Assembly: GCF_020404845.1 (NCBI RefSeq)
Contig: NZ_JAIOJZ010000051.1
Span: 1 to 55,663, forward strand
Reading direction: 5' to 3'
Source: Streptomyces hyderabadensis
GTDB lineage: Bacteria > Actinomycetota > Actinomycetes > Streptomycetales > Streptomycetaceae
Length of the DNA stretch: 55,663 nucleotides
This document shows, piece after piece, positions 25,228 to 32,804 of this stretch. Every line of letters starts with the position of its first letter. The stretch's first letter is position 1. The notes under the pieces are model-generated. The model was not told the origin of the DNA and searched no databases. It saw nothing but the letters and a program-made list of their open reading frames with translations. The translations under genes and the position numbers were made by a program.

Positions 25228-25292
25228 CGGGCGTTTCCGGGCGGCGGTGACGGGTGCTTCGGGGCGGCCGTGACGGGCGTTTCCGGGCTGCC
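25224..25292. repeat. Three 23-bp tandem repeats covering the kinase stop codon
   Basis: Units start at 25224, 25247 and 25270, each beginning GTGACGGG(C/T)G followed by (T/C)TTC(C/G)GGGC(G/T)GC. A partial fourth begins at 25293. The kinase TGA lies inside the first unit, and the CAP-protein stop at 25303 lies within the fourth. The repeats probably arose by replication slippage. Confidence 0.75.
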
Positions 25293-25302
25293 GTGACCGG
25301 TG

Positions 25303-26184
25303 TCAGCGGCCGGTACCGAAGTCCTGGGTCCACCAGGGGCCGCCGTCGCCGAAGTGGACGCCGACGCCCAGCTCCTTGAAGGAGCAGTTGAGTATGTTCG
25401 CCCGGTGGCCGGGGCTGTTCATCCAGGAGTCCATCACCGCGGCGGCGTCCGCCTGGCCCCGGGCTATGTTCTCGCCCAGCGTCGACCACTGGTATCCGGC
25501 GGCCTCGACCCGGCTCGCCATGGTGGAGCCGTCGGGGCCCGTGTGGGACATCACCCCGCTGCTCGCCATCACGTCGCTGTAGTCGTCCGCGGCCCGGGTG
25601 AGCTTGTCGTTCGCGGTGACCGGCGAGCAGCCCGCAGAGGCCCGTTCCTGGTTCACCAGCGCGAGCACCTGGGCTTCGGCGCCGCCCGTCGCTCCCGAGC
25701 CGGATCCGGAGCCCGAGCCGGATCCGGAGGCCGAGCCGCCGGCCGACCCGGAGCCGCTGCCACCGGAGCCGCTGCTGCCGGATCCGTCACCGCCGCTCTT
25801 CGTGGTGGCCCTGACGGGGGCCTTCGAGGCCGGTGCGGGAGCCTTGGCGGTGCCGGTCGCCGGGCTTGCCGTCTTCTTCGGCTTCTTCGTCGGCTTCGTG
25901 CTCGGGCTCGGCGAGGCGCTCGCCGTGGCGCTCGGGCTCGCCGACGTGGACGCGAGCGGTGCCGCACCGCCTGCCACGTCCTCGGCGTTCGGCGCCCGGT
26001 CGGCGGCGTTCGCGGTGACCCGGTCCGAGGCGCCGCCGTCGTCGCCGCCGGTGACGGCCAGCGTGATCCCGACGCCCGCCGTCACGGTGACGGCGCCGAG
26101 TGCCAGCGCGGTACCGCGGGTCCTGAGCCCGCCGCGGGGGCGGGCGTGGGAGCGGGACGGGCGAGCGGCTCGGCGGGAACCCAT
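25303..26184 (-). CDS. Secreted CAP/SCP-domain protein
   Basis: A 293-residue secreted protein. The N-terminus has basic residues and a hydrophobic helix (about 26-46, ALALGAVTVTAGVGITLAV). A low-complexity linker of Ser, Pro and Lys, then a Gly-Ser stretch of about 35 residues (GSGSGSGSGATGG), leads to a CAP domain of about 120 residues. That domain has VLALVNQERASAGCSPV, SGVMSHTGPDG, LGENIARGQ and MDSWMNSPGHRANILNC. These are the standard CAP motifs with the conserved His and Glu pairs. Such proteins occur widely in streptomycetes outside the cell with unknown roles. The ATG at 26184 has GAGG about 10 bases upstream. The frame is complete. Confidence 0.9.
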   Translation of the reverse strand: MGSRRAARPSRSHARPRGGLRTRGTALALGAVTVTAGVGITLAVTGGDDGGASDRVTANAADRAPNAEDVAGGAAPLASTSASPSATASASPSPSTKPTKKPKKTASPATGTAKAPAPASKAPVRATTKSGGDGSGSSGSGGSGSGSAGGSASGSGSGSGSGSGATGGAEAQVLALVNQERASAGCSPVTANDKLTRAADDYSDVMASSGVMSHTGPDGSTMASRVEAAGYQWSTLGENIARGQADAAAVMDSWMNSPGHRANILNCSFKELGVGVHFGDGGPWWTQDFGTGR

Positions 26185-26660
26185 ACGCAGGACACCTCGG
26201 CTTGTCGGTGGGCTGACGGAGCCCCGTACCCGGTGGACGCGACCGCGCGCCCACCGGGACTGTGGGGGGTGTTCGAGAGCCTAGGACCCCACCGGCGTGG
26301 AAACGCCCGTTCGAAGGTCATCTTCAGAAAGCCTTAAAAGAGCCACCAAAGTCCGTTGAGGAAGCGCGGCCCCGCCGCACCGGGTCCCGCCCGCCCCCTT
26401 ACGCACGCGCCGCTCCCCACCCTCGGTCCGCCCCGGGGCGCTTCAGGGTGAAGGGTGGACACGGGTGCTCACAGGAGCCCGTCCCGTGCCCCCGATGCTC
26501 CGCCGTCCCCCTGTGCCCGGCGCTTGCCGTGCCGGATCGGCGGACAGTCTGTCGGCGTGAACCGGCAGGTCGCCGGACACCGCCGGCGCGCCCGGGAGGA
26601 CCGGGTCCTCCCGCCCACCGCCTCCGGGCGCGCCGTGCACGGACCAAGGAGGTACCGGAC
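26185..26660. other. Divergent intergenic region, no gene seen
   Basis: About 476 bases lie between the CAP-protein gene (leftward) and the ACP gene (rightward). A less GC-rich patch around 26310-26360, with CTTAAAAG, is the likely promoter zone for the CAP-protein gene. No convincing -35/-10 pair, riboswitch or small gene was found. Open frames here are poorly supported. Confidence 0.5.
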
Positions 26661-26939
26661 ATGCCGTCCACCGCCGACGAAGGAAAGCTGCTCGACGAAG
26701 TGCGGGACCTGCTGGCCGCCACGGTCGAGGACCTCACCGTGGAGGAGATCCAGCCGGACTCCTCGCTCCAGGACGACCTGGGGGTCGACTCGCTGGCCCG
26801 GCTGGAACTGGTCGCCGCGATCGAGGACCGCTGGCAGATCGAGGTGCCCCAGGAGCAGGCGGACCGGCTCACGACGGTGCGGGAGATCGCCGCCCATCTC
26901 GCCGAGGCCGTCGTCGCCCCCGCGGGCAGCACCGCGTGA
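26661..26939 (+). CDS. Acyl carrier protein
   Basis: A 92-residue acidic protein with the phosphopantetheine site DDLGVDSLARLELV, carrying Ser44. This is a typical type II ACP. AAGGAGGT lies eight bases before the ATG, a near-perfect ribosome-binding site. Its stop overlaps the start of the ketosynthase gene (GTGA). It is therefore a dedicated carrier for the KS and AT that follow, apart from the main fatty-acid ACP that the organism must encode elsewhere. What is carried is unknown. Confidence 0.93.
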   Translation: MPSTADEGKLLDEVRDLLAATVEDLTVEEIQPDSSLQDDLGVDSLARLELVAAIEDRWQIEVPQEQADRLTTVREIAAHLAEAVVAPAGSTA

Positions 26940-28225
26940 GCCCACGACACGCGGCCGCCCGGGGCCGCGCGGAGGAGCGGTCCGCCGTGGTCACGGGGCT
27001 GGGACTGACCACCGCCCTGGGCGGCGACGTCCCGACCACCTGGCGGGCCCTGCTGGGCGGCGTGTGCGGCGTCGAGCGCGTCGACTTCGCGGAGCCGGAG
27101 GGGCCCGCGCAGGTCTATCTCGCGGCCCCGGCGGCGGTCGACCCCCGGACGGTCCTGTCGTCCGCCAAGGCGGCGCACTGCGACCGCGCGGCGCAGTTCG
27201 CCCTCGTCGCCGCCCGCGAGGCCGTGCGCGACGCCGGTTTCGCCGACGTGCCGGCGCTCGCCGCGGAGGGCACGCGGGTGGCCGTGGTGGTCGGGGTGGG
27301 GCTGGGCGGCGTCACCAGCACCCTGGAGCAGAACCGCCGCCTGCTGACGCAGGGTCCGGGACGGGTGAGCCCGCGCACCATCCCGGTCATGCTGCCCAAC
27401 CACCCGGCCGCAGAGGTGGGGCTGATGGTGGGCGCGAAGGCCGGCGTGCACGCCCCCGTCAGTGCCTGCGCCGCCGGGGCCGAGGCCCTCGCGCAGGCCC
27501 TCGGCATGATCCGGGACGGCCGCGCGGACCTCGTGGTCGCGGGCGGCGCCGAGGCGGCGCTGCATCCGCTGGCGCTGGCCGGGTTCGAGCGGTTGAAGGC
27601 CCTCTCCCGGCGCCACCACGACCCCAAGGGCGCCTCCAGACCCTTCGACGCCGACCGGGACGGCTTCGTGATGGGGGAGGGCGCCGGCATGCTCGTCGTC
27701 GAGAGCGCCGCGCACGCCGCCGCCCGCGGCGCCCGCGTCCACGGCCGGCTGACCGGGGCGGGCATCACCAACGACAGCCACCACGTGGCCCAGCCCGCGC
27801 CCGGCGGCACGGGCTGTGCGGCCGCCGTCGACACCGCGCTGCGCGACGCGGGGCTCGCTCCGGAGCAGGTCCAGCACATCAACGCGCACGCGACCTCGAC
27901 ACCGCTCGGCGACCTCGGTGAGGCGCAGGCGCTGCGCAGCGTCTTCGCCAAGGGACTGGACGACGTGGCGGTCAGTGCCACCAAGGCCGCCTTCGGGCAC
28001 ACCCTCGGTGCCGCCGGAGCCATCGAGGCCGTCCTCACCGTCCTCGCCCTGAGGGAGCGAACGGCACCGCCCGCGTGCAGTCTCGAACGGGTCGACCCCG
28101 AGATCGGCCTGAACGTCGTCGGCCGCGACCCGGCGGCACTGCCCGCCGGGCCCCTCGCGGCCGTCAGCACGAGCATGGGCTTCGGCGGGCACAACGTCGC
28201 GCTCGCCTTCGCCGACGCCTCATGA
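26936..28225 (+). CDS. FabF-like beta-ketoacyl-ACP synthase (KS)
   Basis: A 429-residue condensing enzyme with the complete Cys-His-His triad of FabF/KASII. Cys178 lies in PVSACAAGAEAL, His318 in INAHATSTPLGD and His355 in KAAFGHTLGAAG. The gatekeeper region GFVMGEGAGMLVVE and the C-terminal STSMGFGGHNVAL are present. It should catalyse decarboxylative condensation of malonyl-ACP with an acyl primer in the cytoplasm. The GTG start overlaps the ACP stop, and its stop overlaps the AT start (ATGA), so ACP, KS and AT are made together. No ketoreductase or dehydratase lies nearby, so it must share those or make a short product. Confidence 0.93.
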   Translation: MSPRHAAARGRAEERSAVVTGLGLTTALGGDVPTTWRALLGGVCGVERVDFAEPEGPAQVYLAAPAAVDPRTVLSSAKAAHCDRAAQFALVAAREAVRDAGFADVPALAAEGTRVAVVVGVGLGGVTSTLEQNRRLLTQGPGRVSPRTIPVMLPNHPAAEVGLMVGAKAGVHAPVSACAAGAEALAQALGMIRDGRADLVVAGGAEAALHPLALAGFERLKALSRRHHDPKGASRPFDADRDGFVMGEGAGMLVVESAAHAAARGARVHGRLTGAGITNDSHHVAQPAPGGTGCAAAVDTALRDAGLAPEQVQHINAHATSTPLGDLGEAQALRSVFAKGLDDVAVSATKAAFGHTLGAAGAIEAVLTVLALRERTAPPACSLERVDPEIGLNVVGRDPAALPAGPLAAVSTSMGFGGHNVALAFADAS

Positions 28226-29223
28226 GGAACGACCACCCGGCCCCCGCCGGCGGCACACCACGCACCGTGCTGATGTGCCCCGGCCAGGGGGCCTACCTCC
28301 CCGGCGCCCTGCGCCACCTGAGCGAGGTCCCGTCCGTCCGGCGGGTGCTGGGGACGGTGGACGCCCACAGCACCGCGCTCGGCGGCACCCGGACGGCCGT
28401 CGGCCGCCTCCTCACCGACGCCGCGGCACCTGACCCCGACCGCCTCGTGCGCACCGACCCGCTCGCCTTCGACCTGGCCACCTACGCCGCCGTGGTCGCC
28501 TCCGCCACCGTCCTGCTCGACCTCGCGTCGACCCCGGTCCACGCGGTGCTCGGCCACAGCGTGGGCGACCTGGCGGCGCTCACCGTGACCGGGGTCATCA
28601 CCCTCGAACAGGGCGTCCGGCTGCTCCACGTCCGCGACCGGCTGCTGCGCGACGCGGCGCTGCCGGCGGCGGGCCTGCTGGCCACCGACCTGACCGCCGA
28701 ACTGGCGGCCGACCTGCTGCGCGACCAGGACCTGCCGCAGGTACGGATCGCCGCCCGCAACGCCCCCGGCCAGACGGTCCTGGCCGGGCCCGAGGACCAG
28801 TTGGCGGCCCTCGGGCGCACCGCTCGGGCACTCGGCCGTCGCGCCACTGTGCTGACCAGCCGCACCGCCTACCACCACCCCCTGCTCACCGAGGTCCACC
28901 GGGCCTTCCGCCGCCTCCTGCGCGCGCAGCCCGTCGCCCCGCCCACGCTGCCCGTGTACACGGCCACCGAGCCGGGGCCCGCCCGCACCCCGGCCCAGCT
29001 GCGCACGATCGCGGCCGCCCACCTCTGCGAGCCGCTCGCCTTCCACCGGAGTCTGGGCGCGCTGCGCCTGGCGGGTTTCACCACCTACCTCGACAGCGGC
29101 CCCCGGGCGCTGCTGAGCACCCTGGCCAGAGCCGGACTGCCCGGCTGCACCACCGCCGCCCCCTCCCGCACCCCGGCCGGCGTCGACCACATCCGCCGGC
29201 GCCTGACCGCCGCCCTGCGGTGA
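28222..29223 (+). CDS. Malonyl-CoA:ACP acyltransferase-like protein (AT, FabD-like)
   Basis: A 333-residue acyltransferase. MCPGQGAYLPG at about 18 is the oxyanion loop, GHSVGDLAAL carries the nucleophile Ser113, and TSRTAYHHPLLTEV holds the catalytic His. The alignment is shorter in places than FabD, and the specificity loop is diverged, so the extender unit (malonyl or other) is uncertain. The ATG overlaps the KS stop. A hairpin at 29266-29286 probably ends the ACP-KS-AT transcript. It would load the neighbouring ACP, feeding the KS. Confidence 0.87.
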   Translation: MRNDHPAPAGGTPRTVLMCPGQGAYLPGALRHLSEVPSVRRVLGTVDAHSTALGGTRTAVGRLLTDAAAPDPDRLVRTDPLAFDLATYAAVVASATVLLDLASTPVHAVLGHSVGDLAALTVTGVITLEQGVRLLHVRDRLLRDAALPAAGLLATDLTAELAADLLRDQDLPQVRIAARNAPGQTVLAGPEDQLAALGRTARALGRRATVLTSRTAYHHPLLTEVHRAFRRLLRAQPVAPPTLPVYTATEPGPARTPAQLRTIAAAHLCEPLAFHRSLGALRLAGFTTYLDSGPRALLSTLARAGLPGCTTAAPSRTPAGVDHIRRRLTAALR

Positions 29224-29265
29224 CCGATGCCCTTGACCCGACGGCGGCGGCGCGGGTTCATGAGG

Positions 29266-29286
29266 GAGCCGGGAGTGGCCCGGCTC
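29266..29286 (+). terminator. Short hairpin after ACP-KS-AT
   Basis: GAGCCGGG (29266-29273) pairs with CCCGGCTC (29279-29286) around a five-base loop, 43 bases after the AT stop and 67 bases before the pyc start. It may end the upstream operon; there is no U tract. Confidence 0.45.
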
Positions 29287-29352
29287 ACATGGCGTACCGA
29301 GGGCGGCGCCGACACCATGGTCTCGTCACCCGGCAGGCTGAAGGGATCAAGA

Positions 29353-32300
29353 ATGTTCCGCAAGGTGCTGGTCGCCAACCGCGGTGAGATCGCGATCCGG
29401 GCGTTCCGTGCGGGCTACGAGCTCGGCGCGCGTACCGTCGCCGTCTTCCCGCACGAGGACCGCAACTCGCTGCACCGGCTGAAGGCCGACGAGGCCTACG
29501 AGATCGGGGAGCAGGGGCATCCGGTGCGCGCGTACCTCTCCGTGGCGGAGATCGTCCGCGCCGCCCGCCGCGCCGGGGCCGACGCCGTCTACCCGGGGTA
29601 CGGGTTCCTGTCCGAGAACCCCGAACTGGCCCGCGCCTGCGAGGAGGCCGGGATCACCTTCGTCGGGCCCAGCGCCCAGATCCTGGAGCTGACCGGCAAC
29701 AAGGCCCGTGCCGTGGCCGCCGCCCGCGAGGCCGGCGTACCGGTGCTCGGCTCCTCCGCGCCCTCCACCGACGTGGACGAACTCGTGCGCGCCGCCGACG
29801 AGGTCGGCTTCCCGGTGTTCGTCAAGGCGGTCGCGGGCGGCGGCGGGCGCGGCATGCGCCGGGTCGAGGAACCCGCCCAGCTGCGCGAGGCCATCGAGGC
29901 CGCCTCCCGCGAGGCCGCGTCCGCCTTCGGCGACCCCACCGTCTTCCTGGAGAAGGCGGTCGTCGAACCCCGCCACATCGAGGTCCAGATCCTCGCCGAC
30001 GGCGAGGGAAACGTCATCCACCTCTTCGAGCGGGACTGCTCGGTGCAGCGCCGCCACCAGAAGGTCATCGAGCTGGCGCCCGCACCCAACCTCGACCCGG
30101 CCCTGCGGGAGCGGATCTGCGCCGACGCCGTGAACTTCGCCCGGCAGATCGGCTACCGCAACGCGGGCACCGTGGAGTTCCTCGTCGACCGCGACGGCAA
30201 CCACGTCTTCATCGAGATGAACCCCCGCATCCAGGTCGAGCACACCGTCACCGAGGAGGTCACCGACGTCGACCTCGTCCAGTCCCAGCTGCGCATCGCC
30301 GCCGGTGAGACGCTGGCCGACCTCGGACTCGCCCAGGAGAACATCACCCTGCGCGGCGCCGCCCTGCAGTGCCGCATCACCACCGAGGACCCGGCCAACG
30401 GCTTCCGTCCGGACACCGGCCGGATCAGCGCGTACCGCTCGCCCGGCGGCTCGGGCATCCGGCTCGACGGCGGCACCACCCACGCCGGTACGGAGATCAG
30501 CGCGCACTTCGACTCGATGCTGGTCAAACTCTCCTGCCGGGGACGGGACTTCACCACCGCGGTGAACCGCGCCCGGCGCGCGGTCGCCGAGTTCCGCATC
30601 CGCGGCGTCGCCACCAACATCCCGTTCCTCCAGGCGGTCCTGGACGACCCCGACTTCCAGGCCGGCCGGGTCACCACCTCGTTCATCGAGCAGCGCCCGC
30701 ACCTGCTCACCGCCCGGCACTCCGCCGACCGCGGCACCAAGCTGCTGACCTACCTCGCCGACGTCACGGTGAACAAGCCGCACGGCGAGCGCCCCGAGCT
30801 GATCGACCCGCTGACCAAGCTGCCGACGGCGCCCACCGGCGAACCCCCGTCCGGCTCACGCCAGTTGCTCGCCCGACTGGGCCCCGAGGGCTTCGCCCGC
30901 CGGCTGCGCGAGTCGTCCACCATCGGCGTCACCGACACCACCTTCCGCGACGCCCACCAGTCGCTGCTCGCCACCCGGGTGCGCACCAGGGACATGCTCG
31001 CCGTGGCGCCCGTCGTCGCCCGCACCCTGCCCCAGCTGCTGTCCCTGGAGTGCTGGGGCGGCGCCACCTACGACGTCGCCCTGCGCTTCCTCGCCGAGGA
31101 CCCCTGGGAGCGGCTGGCCGCGCTGCGCGAGGCGGTGCCCAACATCTGCCTCCAGATGCTGCTGCGCGGCCGCAACACCGTGGGCTACACCCCGTACCCC
31201 ACCGAGGTGACCGACGCCTTCGTGCAGGAGGCCGCCGCCACCGGCATCGACATCTTCCGGATCTTCGACGCCCTCAACGACGTCGAGCAGATGCGGCCCG
31301 CCATCGAGGCCGTACGGCAGACCGGCACCGCCGTCGCCGAGGTCGCGCTGTGCTACACCGCCGACCTGTCCGACCCCGCCGAGCGGCTCTACACCCTCGA
31401 CTACTACCTGCGGCTCGCCGAACAGATCGTGAACGCCGGCGCGCACGTGCTGGCGGTCAAGGACATGGCCGGTCTGCTGCGCGCCCCGGCCGCCGCGACG
31501 CTGGTGACCGCGCTGCGCCGGGAGTTCGACCTGCCGGTGCACCTGCACACCCACGACACCACCGGCGGCCAGCTCGCCACCTACCTGGCCGCGATCCAGG
31601 CCGGTGCCGACGCCGTCGACGGAGCCGTGGCGTCCATGGCCGGGACCACCTCGCAGCCGTCCCTGTCGGCGATCGTGGCCGCCACCGACCACACCGAGCG
31701 GCCCACCGGCCTCGGCCTCCAGGCCGTCGGCGACCTGGAGCCCTACTGGGAGAGCGTCCGCAAGGTCTACGCCCCCTTCGAGGCGGGCCTGGCCTCCCCG
31801 ACCGGCCGCGTCTACCACCACGAGATCCCCGGCGGCCAGCTCTCCAACCTGCGCACCCAGGCCGTCGCGCTCGGCCTCGGCGACCGCTTCGAGGACATCG
31901 AGGCCATGTACGCCGCCGCCGACCGGATGCTGGGCCGTCTGGTGAAGGTCACCCCGTCCTCCAAGGTGGTCGGCGACCTGGCCCTGCACCTGGTGGGCGC
32001 CGGTGTCGCCCCGGCGGACTTCGAGGCCGAACCCGACCGGTTCGACATCCCGGACTCCGTGGTCGGCTTCCTCCGCGGCGAGCTGGGCACCCCGCCCGGC
32101 GGCTGGCCCGAGCCGTTCCGCAGCAAGGCGCTGCGCGGCCGCGCCGAGGCCAAGCCGCCCGCCGAGCTGTCCGAGGACGACCGCGACGGCCTCGGCAAGG
32201 ACCGCCGGGCGACACTCAACCGGCTGCTGTTCCCGGGACCGGCGCGCGAGTTCGACACGCACCGGGCGTCCTTCGGCGACACCAGCGTGCTCGACAGCAA

Positions 32301-32727
32301 GGACTTCTTCTACGGGCTGCGCCCGGGCAAGGAGTACACGGTCGACCTCGACCCGGGCGTGCGGCTGCTCATCGAACTGCAGGCGGTCGGCGACGCCGAC
32401 GAGCGCGGCATGCGCACCGTGATGGCCACCCTGAACGGACAGCTCCGCCCGATCCAGGTCCGCGACCGCTCGGCGGCCACCGACGTCCCGGTGACGGAGA
32501 AGGCCGACCGGGCGGACCCCGGCCATGTCGCGGCGCCGTTCGCCGGTGTGGTGACCCTCGCCGTCGCCGAGGGCGACACGGTGAAGGCCGGTGCCACGGT
32601 GGCCACCATCGAGGCGATGAAGATGGAGGCGTCCATCACCGCGCCGAAGTCCGGCACGGTGAGCAGGCTCGCCATCAACCGCATCCAGCAGGTGGAAGGC
32701 GGCGACCTCCTGGTGCAACTCGCCTGA
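29353..32727 (+). CDS. pyc: Pyruvate carboxylase
   Basis: A 1124-residue, full-length enzyme that makes oxaloacetate from pyruvate and bicarbonate with ATP. In order: the biotin carboxylase domain (1 to about 450; MFRKVLVANRGEIAIRAF, KAVAGGGGRGMR, FIEMNPRIQVEHTVTEEV); the carboxyltransferase domain (about 530-900; TDTTFRDAHQSLLATRVRT, the metal site HLHTHDTTGG); and the biotin carrier at the C-terminus, with Lys1090 in EAMKMEAS. The ATG at 29353 matches the family start; upstream in-frame codons have no support. A terminator follows at 32753. It replenishes the TCA cycle and could supply precursors for the nearby acyl genes (inference). Confidence 0.97.
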   Translation: MFRKVLVANRGEIAIRAFRAGYELGARTVAVFPHEDRNSLHRLKADEAYEIGEQGHPVRAYLSVAEIVRAARRAGADAVYPGYGFLSENPELARACEEAGITFVGPSAQILELTGNKARAVAAAREAGVPVLGSSAPSTDVDELVRAADEVGFPVFVKAVAGGGGRGMRRVEEPAQLREAIEAASREAASAFGDPTVFLEKAVVEPRHIEVQILADGEGNVIHLFERDCSVQRRHQKVIELAPAPNLDPALRERICADAVNFARQIGYRNAGTVEFLVDRDGNHVFIEMNPRIQVEHTVTEEVTDVDLVQSQLRIAAGETLADLGLAQENITLRGAALQCRITTEDPANGFRPDTGRISAYRSPGGSGIRLDGGTTHAGTEISAHFDSMLVKLSCRGRDFTTAVNRARRAVAEFRIRGVATNIPFLQAVLDDPDFQAGRVTTSFIEQRPHLLTARHSADRGTKLLTYLADVTVNKPHGERPELIDPLTKLPTAPTGEPPSGSRQLLARLGPEGFARRLRESSTIGVTDTTFRDAHQSLLATRVRTRDMLAVAPVVARTLPQLLSLECWGGATYDVALRFLAEDPWERLAALREAVPNICLQMLLRGRNTVGYTPYPTEVTDAFVQEAAATGIDIFRIFDALNDVEQMRPAIEAVRQTGTAVAEVALCYTADLSDPAERLYTLDYYLRLAEQIVNAGAHVLAVKDMAGLLRAPAAATLVTALRREFDLPVHLHTHDTTGGQLATYLAAIQAGADAVDGAVASMAGTTSQPSLSAIVAATDHTERPTGLGLQAVGDLEPYWESVRKVYAPFEAGLASPTGRVYHHEIPGGQLSNLRTQAVALGLGDRFEDIEAMYAAADRMLGRLVKVTPSSKVVGDLALHLVGAGVAPADFEAEPDRFDIPDSVVGFLRGELGTPPGGWPEPFRSKALRGRAEAKPPAELSEDDRDGLGKDRRATLNRLLFPGPAREFDTHRASFGDTSVLDSKDFFYGLRPGKEYTVDLDPGVRLLIELQAVGDADERGMRTVMATLNGQLRPIQVRDRSAATDVPVTEKADRADPGHVAAPFAGVVTLAVAEGDTVKAGATVATIEAMKMEASITAPKSGTVSRLAINRIQQVEGGDLLVQLA

Positions 32728-32752
32728 GGAAGCAGGTACTTCGCCCTTGGGT

Positions 32753-32782
32753 GACGCGCCCCGCACCGCCGCGGGGCGCGTC
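32753..32782. terminator. Bidirectional hairpin terminator between pyc and the beta-helix gene
   Basis: A perfect 12-bp stem, GACGCGCCCCGC (32753-32764) with GCGGGGCGCGTC (32771-32782), and a six-base loop. It lies between the convergent stops of pyc and the discoidin/beta-helix gene and can serve both. Confidence 0.8.
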
Positions 32783-32804
32783 GTTCCCGCAAGGCGGGGA
32801 ACCG

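Noticed and set aside
25224..25292. CRISPR-like repeats
   Set aside because: The units are directly adjacent without spacers and overlap two gene ends.
26185..26400. A c-di-AMP (ydaO-type) riboswitch before the CAP-protein gene
   Set aside because: Such switches precede many secreted wall-protein genes, but the conserved blocks of that motif could not be found here.
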